In this document: positions 1 through 13,239 of the stretch, piece after piece
Layout of the letters: each line of letters begins with the position of its first letter
Position numbering within the stretch: the first letter of the stretch is position 1
Assembly (NCBI GenBank): GCA_035582835.1
Contig: JAYKAV010000489.1
Span: 1,160,580-1,224,579 of the forward strand
DNA: 64,000 bases
From: Phoebastria nigripes
Taxonomy: Eukaryota > Chordata > Aves > Procellariiformes > Diomedeidae
Reading direction: 5' to 3'
Notes under the pieces: generated by a model
Told to the model about the DNA's origin: nothing
Databases searched by the model: none
The model's input: the letters and a program-made list of their open reading frames with translations, nothing else
Program-made: the position numbers and the translations under genes

Positions 1-1162
1 TTTAGGGAAAGGGGCCTTTGGAAGCCCCCATAGGAATCCCAAGCCCATGGATGGGGCCTTCTTAGAGACTTCAGGTACCCCCAAACGTGCCGCCTTTCCT
101 CACCATGCCCCTGCTGCGGTCATGTGGGGTTTTGTCACCTTCACCTAAAAGCTCCCAAAAGTGGACGTGGGGCTGAGGGTTTTCCCCAGACCAGTGCCTC
201 AGGGACTGGAAACCAGAAGGGCAGTGGGAAATGCTGTGGCTTGGAGGACAGGCAATTTCTGACCTGTAAAAGTTCATTTGAGAGCTCTGCTTGGGGCCTA
301 AATCTGGCCCCCTGCCTCCAATTCCCACGCCTGCCAGAAAAGAACATGGGCACAACCTGGCCCTCCTTCAGAGTGAAGGTTCACAGCGTCTCGTGGGGAA
401 ACGTGGGGTGCGGCTCTCCCCGAACCTGGGGCTTGCTGCTGCCCCCATCTCCGGGGAGGAGGGAGCCCGTGGTGCCCACGCTGCGCTGGGGGAAGCACCG
501 TGTCCGATCTCCTCTCCTCATCTGCCTCTTCAGATGAGGGATGAAATCAGGTGGAAGGAAGCAAAAGGGGGGGAAGTCCGCTGGCTGGCTGGAGGATCAT
601 TTTGTAGAAATATTTGATTTCACCCTTGAACAGAGCCGCCTGCAGACTCTCCCCCGGCTGCTGGGGAGCCCCTGTGTCCGCAGATGCCGCAGGGGCTTGG
701 CCACAGATGCTGGGTTTGTGAGCACAGCCCCGGCGGGGTCTGGCACCTCAGGGGGCTGTGCTGGCCATGGGGGTCCCCTCCCTACCGGGCTCGGCGCCAT
801 CCCAGCACTTGGGTGAGGCTGTTTCATAGAGGTATCAAAGTGCGGAGCAATAGGCCCATCCCTATCCCATTCCCACATTTCCTTGTCTGGTGGCTGGACC
901 TTTCTATACTACATTTTTCTATAAGATGAACTTATCAAATGCAAACCCCGCGTCACTGAAATGAAATAATTTCATGCATTACTACCCTTTCTTTTCTCTT
1001 TTTTTTTCTCCTTTTCTCCCTGCGGTCACTGAAACTTCTTCATCTTTGCAAAGCCCGACCCAGGCCAGCAAAGCCCACCTGCGGTTCGGCTGCGGTTGGT
1101 GCCGGGGCTTTGCCGCATCCCCTGGTCCAGCTCAAGCCCGTGGGGGCTCTTTGCTGTTAAGA

Positions 1163-1190
1163 GACCGTGGGTCTGCTGTGACCCACGGTC
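1163..1190. repeat. Perfect inverted repeat, 11-bp arms, 6-base loop
   Basis: GACCGTGGGTC, spacer TGCTGT, GACCCACGGTC. The arms are exact reverse complements and would form a GC-rich hairpin in RNA or cruciform DNA. No known element is recognised. Confidence 0.8.
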
Positions 1191-2469
1191 CTATCCTGCC
1201 CCAGCGGAGACCCACACACGGCTCCCAGCCCCGCTGGGTCCTCCTCTGGTCCTGATCCCCGGCAGTGTCAGGTTTTGTGTCACCAGCTGGAAAACAGGGC
1301 TGGGTTTGATGCCCAGATCGGAATTTGGCATTCCCAGCAACGGGCAGAGAGAAACACCAAACCTCGGGAGCCAATTTGCTTTCGCAGCCCCACTTGCTGT
1401 TTTTTATGGGTGTGTGCAAACATACAGAGGTCATGAGTGTCTGAAATCCAGCAGGAGCGGTGGATCCCAGCAGCACAGCATCCACAACAGGGCTTTGGCG
1501 TGGTGCGGATTTGGCACGTGCCCGGGGGATGCGTGGGCTGGACCACCACCTCTGGCAGCATGGCCAGGCACGGTGCCCACGTCTTGGTGCCACCATCGCC
1601 TGGCAAAGGCCACGCAACCCTCTGTGGGACGCCGGGTGCTGCAAAACTGGCTTCTCCATCAGCCACTCGAGCCGAAAGCGCTGACAAACACCAGGAGTTT
1701 AAAAATAGCTGGGTTTTTTGCACGCAGCAGGAGTGCTTTCCCTGCCAGTGCAGCAGGGACTGCAGGAAGGGCTTTAAAAAAAAAAAAAAGTGGGGCAAAA
1801 AACTCTATTAAAAACTCTATTGGTGTTTCAGCCTGGCTGAGCTGGGTGTCCCAGCCCATGGCCAAGGTAGGAGGCAGCGAGGTTGGGGCTAACTGCTTCA
1901 CTGATGACCCGTTTAACACTTCATGTTTAATTTATGTCTTGTCATTAATGAAAGAAGAAACAGCTGCTGCAGCCCAGCCCTGGCCAGGGGCTTCGCGGGG
2001 GGCAGAGGTGGGAGAGGCGGCACTGGGGAGGCCATCTCCTCTTTTGCCCCCGAGCGGGTGCCTGGGCAGGCAGAGGGGTCGGGGGCAGCGCGGGCAGGGT
2101 CCTGCTGCCTGCCGGGTTGCTCTGCTCTCTCCTCCCGGCTCCTGCTTCCTCCCTGGGGGCAGGGGTGGCTGCGATGTGCTGGTGCTGGTATGGGCTGCAA
2201 AGACCTTCGTGATGGTGAATCCTGGGGCCAGGGCCAGATGCCCACCTCACGTGCATGTGCAGGTGGCTGAAAATGCTCCGAGCCCCATGGGCCATGATGA
2301 GAAAACGGGTTTTCTCTGCCACTAACACCAAATTCCAGCAGCGCATCATCCCGATGGAACTCAATGGCACTTGGGCAATGGGCTGGTTGTATTGAATTTA
2401 TCTCTGTGCCCAAGTGTGCTTGGGATTGTGTGTGTTGGGGTGTGACTGGAAGAGAGCAGGGTAGGAGGC

Positions 2470-2850
2470 TGTGATTTTAGCTACATTACTGTCAGGATGA
2501 AGAATTAGCTATTGCCCAGCAAGAGAAATATTTTTGCATTAAGAGAGATTTCACAGTTAAAGACCACCTGCTGAATTAATCCGTGGGTCAGCTGGAGCTG
2601 CTGTATAACCAACCGCCCGCCAAAGCAGTGCATATATAACAGCAACATATAATAGTATGTAAATATATCATAACTTATTCTCCGCTGCTCTGTCATCTGC
2701 AGCCAGCAGAGCGGGCATGGCCACAGCCATGGCATACCGAGTGCGGGAGGTGATTAGGGCCTTGGGCTGATTTCCTGTTGAGGTTGGTGGTTTAACTCTG
2801 GCAACCTATTGCCTATAAAGCATTTACTTTCTTCAAATGCCCCCTGCGTC
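2470..2850. other. AT-rich island, candidate conserved non-coding element
   Basis: Unlike its GC-rich flanks, it contains ATTAGCTATTGCC, GAATTAATCC, E-boxes (CACCTG, CAGCTG) and clustered TA-rich motifs. Composition and motif density resemble vertebrate developmental enhancers. Conservation cannot be tested here. Confidence 0.3.
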
Positions 2851-4989
2851 GATCAGAGCACGGCCAGGTTTGTTACAATGGGGAGAAGCAAGACAAGTGC
2901 GTTCAGCACAGCTTCTTCCAAGGGATGGGGTTTTTATTCACCAAAAAACTCTGAGATCAGGAACATATAGGAAAAAAACCCAAAGCAACAAAGCAGTCCA
3001 GTGCCCATGTTTCACCTGCCCTTCCCTGCTGCATGGGACAGGCTCCGTGGTTATCTGCCTGCCGCAGCCGCCCGCCCCGTCCCTGCCTTTGTCTGCCCAT
3101 CAGCCACACGTTGGCCGAGTTAATGAAGGACGATGGTGCAGGGCCACTGGAGCGGAGAGGCAGGCGGATAACGCGTGCCGGGGAGAGGGAGGTGCAGTGG
3201 GGTCTGGGTGGGCACTGCCGGCGGAGGAGGAACAAAGGGAGCCGCTGGTTAATCACTGAGATAGAGGCGTTTTGCAGCCCAGCCCGCCGGGGAGTGGTGG
3301 AGCACACGGGCTGTCGGCCCGGGTGTGCCCTGTGCCTCCTAATCGAGGATGGACACGATTGCCTGGTGACCTCCTCTGGTCCTGTGTCCCCAGACCCTAG
3401 CTGCTCCAGGGGGTCCCTGTGCAGGGCTGAGCTCTGCAGGAGATGGGACACGTTGGCCACATCTCCCCAAGGAGCCTGGGGCATCCCCGGCCACAGGGAC
3501 TTGGTTGCCTGTTCTGTCCAATGGCTGGAGAATTCCTTGGCACAGTTTTGGACCGGTCCTTATGCTCTCCCAAACATTTCCCACGTGTGGTTCAGGAGCC
3601 AGCAAAGGTGAAGGACGTCCTTCGGATGTTTTGGAGGGTTTTTGGATGTTTTGGAGAGTCCCGGCCAGCAGACGCAGCCATTTCNTGCTCCAGGCACATC
3701 TCTGCCCTCGGGTGTGCTGGGGCCGTGTGGCTGTGCCTGGTGGCCGGGCCCCCATCCCTGCCCTCGCCGTGAGCGTGGAGCATCTCAGCACCTGCAGGGA
3801 CAGAGCTAAAGGCACAACACCAGCAGACCAGCAGCACGTGCCAGCGGCAGGTTTGGCTCCCGCTATTTGCTGCCTCGTGGCAGCAGTTACTACCCCATTG
3901 CCCTCGGGGGCTCCCCAGAAGTGTTTTTTCCACCCACAGCCCCAGTTTCCCCGTCCTCATCCCTCCGAGCGGGCTCAGATGCTCAAGGGCAGGCACTCAG
4001 CATGGGAGCTGCCACTGTGGGGACGGGTGGGTTAATTTTGCGGTGGAGGCTCGTGGGCCAAGAGCTGGCTGCCGGCTCTGCTGGGCTGCGAATGCCACCG
4101 AAGGCACGTTCATCCCTGATTAATGGAAACTGAAAAGCAGGATCCTGAGGACCTGCGGCTCCCCTGCCCCCTCCCCGCCGCGGGCTGCCACTGCCAACCC
4201 TCACCCTGTGCTGCTGACGGGTTTGTCCTGCACGGAGCAGAGGACAACGGGTCTCACCTTGCCTTTCTGCGGCAGAAAAGCAGGCAGCNAAGCCTGTGGC
4301 CACAGCCTGTGCCCTGCCTGCAGAGCCGGCGCTGGGACACAGCCACCACCCTGTTCCCCCTGCTCACCCTCCCCACCACGTCGGTATTGATTTGACCTGA
4401 ACTCCCTTTAACGTGCTGTGATTTCTTTCAATTAGGCTTTAAGCGAGGTCTCTGTGGCATTCAATAGAGCCGGCCCCAGCACGGTGCCTGGACCAGGATG
4501 GTCCAGAGGGAGATGCTTGGGGATGCTCCCGCACCCCCGACGAGAGCATCCCTCCACATCTTGTTTTCTCCATGTCCCAAGAGGATAATCCCACTGCTTA
4601 AAGGTTGCTTCTTGTCCCCTCTGCATTTCCTAGCTCCTTCCTTCACTTGGACTGGTGGCTTTGCTACCCCAGTCCATAGGACAGATTTGCCACATCGTTA
4701 GCTGGTTCACCTTCCTAATTTAGACGAGCGCCAGACCTGCATGGTCCCCCCTGCTCTGTGCAGGAGCAGCCCTGCCGCCAACTGGAGCCAAACCGAACCT
4801 GAGCAACCCTCGTCTTCCCATCCCTGGCAAAGCCGCCTCGCTTTCCCCTTTCTCCTTGGTGGCTGTCACCTCCTCGGGGATGTACTTAGCCNAGTTGGGG
4901 CTTGGTGTCACATTGTTTCCGGCAAGCTAATGGGCAGAGTGCTTGTTTTCAGAGATTGTATAGAGTAGAAATCCCTGCACTTCATCTCC

Positions 4990-5265
4990 AGCTGCAATTA
5001 CTGAAGCCAAGTCGATGTGGCTGATGGTAATAGGATGGTAACACTGTCTGAATTTGTATTTAATGCTGATTCCAAGGGTCTATAATTTTCATCAGCACCA
5101 CATGACTTTTTATAGAACAGAAAAATGTGAGAGCAGTTAATGAGCTGTAATTCTGGAGAGCTTCTGCCTTGATTGGGACTAATTATTTTCTTTATAAAAA
5201 TAATTAACAATCCACACAACCTATAGAGTGAAAGGCATGTGGCATTAATTAAACCATGCGGTATT
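4990..5265. other. AT-rich island with TAATTA-type motifs
   Basis: Contains CTAATTATTTTC, AAATAATTAAC, GCATTAATTAAACC and GTTAATGAGC, which are several homeodomain core sites in under 300 bp, flanked by GC-rich sequence. Candidate intronic enhancer. Confidence 0.3.
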
Positions 5266-5774
5266 TTCAATGCACCTTTATCTCCCCTTTCCCAGCACAC
5301 CCCGAATAGACGGTGGCGTTGCACTGCGGAAAGCCAAGCTGGGCATAAGCTTGCATCAGGGCGAGGGCTCGTGCAGGGCGAAAAGGGCAGGTCCTGAGCG
5401 AGGGGGCTGCATCCAAGTCCCACCTCCGCAGCCTCCCGGCCCTGCGTGTACCATAAAAATCCTCATTTGAGTAGGAAGGACATTTTGGCTAGAATAAGGG
5501 GATGGTTTTCATGCGTGGGCTGTCCGTGACGGGTGCGGAGGGTATGCTGGGGATATCTCTGTTTTTCAGTTGAAGAGCAGCCGGTGGGACCCAGGGGCTG
5601 CAGGGGGCTGCGCCGGGTGCTGTCGCTTGCCGTGGGGCATCGGGATACCCAAAAATTGAGATGGTCACTGTGCACAGACTAAGCCCTTGTTCTCCAGNGC
5701 TCTGAGAGCCTGGGACAAGTCCCAGGTGAATGCGCCCCAGCACCGATAGCGCGCGGGTCTGTGTGTGCTTACAC

Positions 5775-6020
5775 ACACACTTACATAATANACAATTGTT
5801 AACAAGACTAATACCTCTATTTTCCCGGAGGTATTCNGAGAACTAATGAATATATTTGCATAATCTTGATTTTGTTTATGAATAATTCTGGATTATCCAA
5901 ATGTGAATAACACCGGAGCTTTGCCCGTCTAGATTGCCTTTCAGCTGAGGATAGTAAAGCATTTTACAAATATTAGTTCAGCCTCTCAATTCCCAGCAAG
6001 CAATAAAATTATTATTACAC
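5775..6020. other. AT-rich island with a POU octamer
   Basis: ATTTGCAT (inverse octamer) at 5854-5861, followed by GATTATCCAAATG and TAATGAATAT-type motifs. POU-family factors are active in neural progenitors. Candidate enhancer. Confidence 0.3.
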
Positions 6021-7579
6021 CCAATTAAAGATGGATGTGCCGAAAAGTGAAATGATGCTCTCCAGCCCCTCCTGGCAGGGTCTGCCATGGGGTCCAGGAG
6101 CCCGGGGACCTGCCTGCCTCCTCCAAACCTTTCCCCTAGGGAGCAGCAAGCCAATAAATAACCTCCCCTTCCTTTTTGGGGATGATTTAAAACAATATTC
6201 AGAGTTGCAGGGTGGCATGGATGGTTGGGGACAAGACCTGGGAGCGGAGAGGGAGGTTTCTTTCTGGCTCTGACTCCCAAACAGCCGGGGGTGCTCCAGC
6301 ACCGAGCACCCCGGTGCCCGCTGTGTGGCAGGGATGGCATGTCCATACCAACCTCTCCCTCCTTGGAGCGCAGTGGGAGGAGGAAAGGACCTGTCTTCCC
6401 TCCCAGAAGCTCTCCTTAACTTAAAACCCCCTCACCAGTCCTTCCTGGGCAGCTGGCAAGACCATCAAGGTGTTTCCCATGGGACCGGGGGGCGTTACAG
6501 GGAAGGAGGATTGGAGTCAAACCAAACCCTCCCACCCATGAAGCTGCAATTNGGGAATTTCCCAGCTCAGCTGACATAGGAGACATGATACAAGGAGGCA
6601 AAGGGGCTCTTCTGGCCATAAAATGTCCCCGGCAGCGTGTATCGGGGGGGTTAAAGCCCACTTACCACCTCCCTTCCTGGGCTGGGAACATTGTAGGCTC
6701 ATCTCTCTGGCAGGAGAAAGCTGTTGCTTAATTCCTTTCCGCGGGAGTTAATTGCTGCCCACGCGTCCCTGCATGGGGACATCTGCTCCTCACGGTGTCA
6801 CTGAGCTGTCCCAGCCCCACGTGGCCCTGGGCATCACGGCGGGATGGATGTTTGGGAGACAAGTCCCAAACGAGGGGATACCCAGGGACCCCCATCTCAC
6901 CAGACCCCCCAAGNGCAGCAAACTGATTTTTGCTGGCTGCTGCCTGGGGCTCCCCGCCGCCGGCTGCCATTCACGGGTGCATACGGGGGTCAGCAGAAAA
7001 TGTTATCCTCAGCTCCTCTACTTCTGGCAGCCCCACAGGGCAGAGCGGCACTGGCGCTGCCCTGCTTGGGTGATGCCCCCAGACACCCGGGTTGGGGACA
7101 CCCATTCGGATGCACGCGCAGGTCTGTCCTGTGGGGGTTGAGCATTTTTTAATGTTGGAGTTGTTTCAAGCTGAGCCCTTCGGATTGCTGTTCACTAGCC
7201 TCAGGCAGGCATGNGTGCCTGTGTCCCAGCACACGGGGTGGCTCAGTGGATGGTTTATTAAAGGGGTGCCGTGACCTGAATGTCCCTGTCCCCAGCCTGG
7301 ATGGATGGGGCGGCCATCTTCTCCGTGCTCTCCCCATCAACCGGAGCCATTCCCAGGGCAGCTCTGCGGGCAGGCAGCAGCTGCGTGAACGGGTTGGTTT
7401 TTTGGAGTTATCTGAGTGTTGGGACCTCCAAAGTGTTTTCCCCTCTTCTTCCAGTGGCAATTCAAAAAAAGCAAATTAAGGGAGAGGAGGAAAAAGCTTT
7501 ATGTGAGTGGCAAAGGAAGCATTCCTGCTCCAAGTGGATCTTCTCCAGCCGTCTTCTCCTTGCTGCCTCCAACACGCCT

Positions 7580-7720
7580 TATTACTAATTCATTTTTAAA
7601 GTGATCTCTCAGCGCTCCCAGGAGCTCCTGGTAACTGTGTGCTTACAATCCCCTGTCTGATTAAAATTTAATGAGCTATGTTATTGCCAAATACACTATT
7701 TTGCTGCTGTTCACCATGCC
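7580..7720. other. Short AT-rich island
   Basis: Contains ATTACTAATTC, GATTAAAATTTAATGAGC and TTATTGCC. Candidate conserved non-coding element on composition only. Confidence 0.22.
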
Positions 7721-9599
7721 AAACGGCATGGGGTTTTGGACAAAGGAGGGAATCGATGCATCTCAGAGAGCACCCATAATGACCGAGCACCACAGATGTG
7801 GCATCCCGTGGCCTGGCCCTGCCATCACTTGGCAGCATACGGGTGGCTTCCTCATTAAAGAGCGAGCCCAGGCCCACCAGGAGGATAGTGATCTCCGAAG
7901 ATCCTGGATTAACCTGTGCGAGGGACTGGAATCTTGTGTGCAAGCACGGCCCCATCCATGGCAGCCAGCACCGAAGCAAGGCGCTGCCGCGGGGGGCTTG
8001 AACCCGGGGTGCTGCAGTGGCACGGGGGACGCTCCCTGGGTGGGGGGGTTGGCACTGCGCAGCCTGTTGGGCATGAAGGTGCTCTCCAGCCTGACCACAT
8101 TGCAGATAGTGGCAAAGCGCTTCTTTTCTGGGACATTCTTCAGTTTGGTTTTTTGTTAAAACCCTCCTAAAACGTTAAGTGTCATCTCCCGGTGCTCCTC
8201 GGCTTCCAGCTCCCAGTGTTGTGTTGGGAAGAGCCCAACCACAGCCACTGGGCTGCCCTGTGCTGCCCACGCCCTGCCCTTCACCCAGCGAGGGTTCGCC
8301 CTGTGCTGCTCATGGGCGAGCAATTAATGAGAAATTTGAGCTCAGATCCAGGCTTTTCCTAATCACAAGCTCTACGAGGGCTGCTTAGGGTTGCCCCCAT
8401 GCCTGGCCATCAGCTCTGCCCCCTTCACAGGGGAGCGGCTGCCCCCATGGCTGCTCCGGGCTGCCTCGGGGATGATGGCAGAGATGGGGCCTGGGAGTGC
8501 AGTTTGTGGCCATCTGGGAGGAGAGTGGCCATGGGGCTATGGCAGGGTTTAGCATAAGCTCTCGGTCCCAGTCCCTCCTCAGACCAGTCCCTGCCATGCC
8601 AGGGTCACTCAGGAGCCTGGAGTCCCCCAAAACATGGGTCGGGGGTGTGCAGGATTGCTGTGCTGTGGTGCAGCTCAGGGTAACGTCGGTACTTTCGGCT
8701 CTGTTTGCAGGCACCAGGGAGAAGCTGAGGCTCCTTTCTTATTCCCTGATTGAGGAGAAAACTGGCTCCTTTACAGGCATGGGAACCTGCAGGGTATTTG
8801 TCTAAGGAGGAGGATTTGAGGGTAGGAAAGGCACAGGATTGTCCCCTCGAGAGCAAGCCCGGCCCAGCAGCGTGCAGGTGCTGATGGGCACAAAGCATTG
8901 CAGGGACCTCCGAGCCAGCAGCGTGGGAGGCACAAGATGCCGTAGAAACCACTCAAGACGGGGCGGCGGTCCAGGTTTCCTTTAGAAATGATACGACTGC
9001 GTGCCATATTCCTCGGGTTTATCTCTGCTGTCGCTGGCAGGCGGTCAGCGGAGCCACCCCTGATTGCTGGCAGTGAGGGAAGGTGACGCCGAGCCCTGCA
9101 AGGCGGCTGGGTGCTTGGGAGGGAAGAGGGGTGGGAAGTGTCCCTAGGGAGAAGGAGACCCAGCCATGGGGAGCAGGGAGCTTGCCCGCCTGCCTGACCC
9201 TACCTAAGACGGTCCACGGGAGCATCGCTTTTCCCCTTGGAGTTTTACGCCCCGCCAGGGCCGTCCATCCCGTGTTGTGCAGTAGGAGCTGCCGCGGCCA
9301 CCAGCTGGTGCCCGGGACGGAGCCCTCCCCGCAGGCTGCGACCGCACAGTATCCCCCGAAGCATCTGGCACGCGCCGCTACCGGGGCCTCTTCCAGCAGC
9401 AAAACTCCTCTGTTCTGATTCAACCATGCATAGCAAATTAACTGCTGGAAAATAAAGAGCCAAGCTGCTTTTTTGGCCCGGGATGTGCTAAGAGCGGTCG
9501 TTAAACCTTTCTGGAGTCCAAGAAGCAAAAGGAGCCGCTGCCGCATCCGGGCTTGCAGCAGGATGCAGGGTTCCCAGGAGTAGGAGGGGGAGGCGAGTC

Positions 9600-10150
9600 A
9601 TGGCTGGCAAAAATTGGATGAAAAATTTATATTATGGAATTGTATTTCTCTTCTGTGTTTAAACTGCCTCAAGAAAACCACGCGCTTTTCTGCAGCTGGT
9701 GCCTCTGCTGATGCACGGAAAAAATAGCGGGGACAAGATTAAAATTGAACTGGCTTGGAGTCTGTGTAATCAGGGAAAATATCTCAGTGATTTGCTATTA
9801 TAATTTTCAATAACAAACTGCAGGGCTCCTGCCGCACTAATAATAACGGTTTGAATGAGGTGGGGAAAGAACCTGCCATGGGGTGTTTGTGTGTGTGTGT
9901 TTGTGGGAAGCACTTACAATTTTCCCCATCTCCTAATTTTGAAGAGGTATTTTTAGTGCATATTTCAAAGAGCTTTATATAAACACATCTGCTGGAGTTT
10001 TTGCTTGGAAATGTCTTTACAACCTTCTTTTCTGCCCCCCTCCCTCTCCTGGGACAAAGGAACAGTTCGACAATTTTCTTTTTCAATCAGATGAGCAAAG
10101 CCAGAGAGTAAAGGAGAAAATAAAAGGGTCATTTTGCTAGCACTAAAAGG
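9600..10150. other. AT-rich island with a short TG repeat
   Basis: AT-rich block including AAATTTATATTATGG, GATTAAAATTG and GCTATTATAATTTTC, and a (TG)n run near 9888-9903. Candidate conserved non-coding element. Confidence 0.25.
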
Positions 10151-10771
10151 CTTCTCAGCCCAAAGTGGTGGATTTTAGAAACACTGCGAGCAGCTCAGCC
10201 CACCCTTGCCAGGGCCAAGAGCCCAGGGCAGAGGCGCATCGGAGGTGGCCATGGCAGAGAGCCATGGGGATGCAGGAGAGTGGGGACCCCAATCCGCCAC
10301 CAGCCCCCTCCTGCCAGAGGGGTTTTGCAGCCAAAACCTCCAGGTGAGGAAAGGAGAGGAAAGATGAGAGATTCAATCATGTGTCCATCCACTTTTTGCA
10401 CGTTATTCAGGAGAAGCAGCAAGAGCATCCCTGGTGCGAGCGGCTGCGGGCACAGGAGTTTCTCCCGCTTCCCCTCGGGGCGGTGCGCCTGCTGCAGACG
10501 CCTGTGTCCTTTCACGGGNTGATGTTCCCAGTCCCCAGGTGAGGCATCCGTCATTGGTTTAATGCCAGTGAAACATTCACAACTAATAGGCTCATCAGAG
10601 GTGCTTTAACCTTTTTCATTTTTGGGGCTCCAGTTGGCTGAAGCCGCTCCTACCTTTTCACGAGGGGCTGTAGAGATGATGGGAACGTGGAGCCAGCCAG
10701 GGCTGAAAAGGGCAAGGTAGTAAAGTTTCCGTATTGGCTTTCCAAATACGTGTCCTGAGCTTGGAAATGCT

Positions 10772-10827
10772 GTCAGTGCAGGTCTGCCAAGACCAGTCAG
10801 TGCAGGTCTGCCAAGAGCAGTCAGTGC
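10772..10827. repeat. 24-bp tandem repeat, 2.3 copies
   Basis: GTCAGTGCAGGTCTGCCAAG plus ACCA at 10772, the same with AGCA at 10796, and a partial third copy (GTCAGTGC) from 10820. Nearly identical copies suggest a recent duplication. Confidence 0.85.
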
Positions 10828-13239
10828 TCGGGGTCTCCAACGTGCTCATGNGTGCGGCCAGGTGCCCTGCAGCACCACGTTCCCACTCGGGCTGTGCATC
10901 CAGCACCCAACCCAGCTGCATGTGCAAAGTAAAATAAATGATAAAAATAAAAGGCTTGGTTAGCACGATCCAGCCCCAGTGTGCTTACGCTGCTGCTTGC
11001 AAAGCAGCTGGGAAGGGCAGAGGAGCTGCGGCCAGGCCACGGAGGGCTGGGACTGCTGGAGCCCGTCCTGCAGAGGCAAGGGACGATGTTGCTGAGGTTG
11101 GAGAGATGGCCTGGTGGCAGGGTCCAGCAGCTGAAAGGTCACTAGGAAGGCAATTTGCCTGCTTTTCTCTCCTCTTGAGATGAGGAGCTGAGTTACTGCA
11201 GGGGAAAAGGATGATTGATGAAAGCTTTGTGGCAGGAGACTGCTGCAGGGCTGGGGCAGAGGAGCTCGGCTGGGACGCGGGAGCCTGCAGGCAGGAGAGG
11301 GCAGCTGCCTGGCCCCAGCAGCACTGAGATGCCAGCACACAGGGATTTCAAGTGCACACCAAACCCGCACCGACTGCATGTCACTGCGGGGCTGGAGCAG
11401 ACGGGTGTCGCTGGGCTCAGCTCCCGGTGAAGCATGCGTCACCAAGTGCCACATTTCATGGCCTGATGAGATGGCACTTGGCCATGGCACCGTGCACGGC
11501 GGCCCGGGGTGGAGGAACGGGGATGGGTTGTGAGTTGGCTCTGCTCCCTGAGGCAGCAAATACCCTGTGCCTTTGCCCCGTCATCTGTGAAGGGTGCCAG
11601 GATCCGCTGGTGGGCAGGAAGGGCAGTGCAATCCCATGGGGTCTAGCACTGGGGGGAATATTTCCCCATGGCTGCGCTCGTTCAAGCCCCCAGGATTGCC
11701 CCAATGCTGCAGCCCTGCCCCAGGGCCAAGGCTGACCCGCGGGGCTCACCCATGGCTCTGGAGGCCACAGCATGTCTTTAACAACTTCCCTGCACAAACT
11801 CTGTGAGGGGTCTTTGCTGAGCCCAGCACATCTCCCAGGTCTTACAAATGCCCTGCGGGACCTCTCCGGTCTTGCATTTTCCTCGGCCTCTGCAGAGCCG
11901 TGGCCTCATCCTGCCATCTGTGTGCACGGCCACCTCGGGCTCCTGTAAGATACCTGGTGCAAAAGCCTCCTGCCAAGCCCATCAGTGACTTTCTACTTTT
12001 CCCCAGCAAACAGTGATGTTCCATCCCAAAGGGAGGCGGTGCAGAGTGTGGGGGCCACAGCATGCTTAACTGGCTTCAGCAGTGTCCCCATAAACTGGGG
12101 GTGACATGCCAGCCCCCCAGGGAAGGGAGGCAGGATGGGGCGGCATTGGGTGACAGGGCTCTGTGCGATGCTGCTGGCAGCAGGGAGCCCAGTGGCATTC
12201 GGAAATGCGATGTGCCTTTGGGAAAGGCTGGTGGGAAGTGTATCNGGCAGTTTGTAAAAATAAACAGGGACCCTCCCACCTCGCAACTGGGCTGCCGTCA
12301 CCCACCCCGTTCTCCTCCAAACAGCCACAGTGTTTTACAGTGGTTTCACCCCGCTTCAGATCAGGAATATTTGGGTTCTTTCCTACCAGTGATCTTTTCT
12401 GCATCATTTCTATTAGGGTAGGAATAGACCATTTCCCTCTGCTGTCAACATATTCTGTCAGGGAAGGAAAACATGGGAGACCCTAAATCCAGTATCAAAA
12501 CGCGAGGTGGGCTGGCTGGGTTGTGACAAGCAGTGAAAGGCTTCGGCTGGTGGGAGAGGCAAGAGCCCTGCGTGCCCACTGCTTCCCTCCCAGCTGTTGA
12601 AAAGCTGGCAAAAATCACCATGAGCCCAAAAAACCCCTCTTGGACTGGAGACTGCTGCAAAAGGAAGGGACAAGGCGAGCCGTCTGCAGAGGGAGGGTGC
12701 ACAGGGTGTCTTTTGTGATGAGCTGGTGCCCTGCTGCATGGGGTCTCCCCATCAGGAGCAGGGATGCTGCTCTTGGGCAGGCCTGATGGATAGGCTGGAT
12801 TTCTGCATGGGAGAAAGAAAGAAAAAAAAAAAATGAGTGCAAGCAATTGTCTAATGGAAACAGAGAAACTTGGAGAGCAGGCAGGACAGGTGGGCTGCTG
12901 CCCTGTCATGGCCCGGCTGCCCATGGCCAGGAGTGCATCCTTAGGGACAAACATGCGACCCATACATTGGCAGAGAGGCTGTGGTGCTCACTCCAAGGGC
13001 AGAGTAGTGTTGGATGTCCAGGGTTTGTCTGGGCATCCTTCCTGCCTCCTCTTCCTCCTGCCTGCTCCGGCATGCGTCTCTGTGGGCACCACATCCCCTG
13101 GGCTGAGCGAGCCCCGTACTTCCAGCTGCATCGCCCCGAGNGTCCTCACTGCCCTCCCAGGGCCGGCTCCAGCAAAGCACCCGCAGAGGCTTTCTCCTTT
13201 CTGCTGCAGGCAGGGACCAGCAGGGGAAGGTGTGACAGT

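Noticed and set aside
1096..2325. 409-codon open frame on the + strand
   Set aside because: The longest frame outside known exons, but it lies in a GC-rich intron where stops are rare, overlaps open frames on the other strand, and shows no domain or family resemblance.
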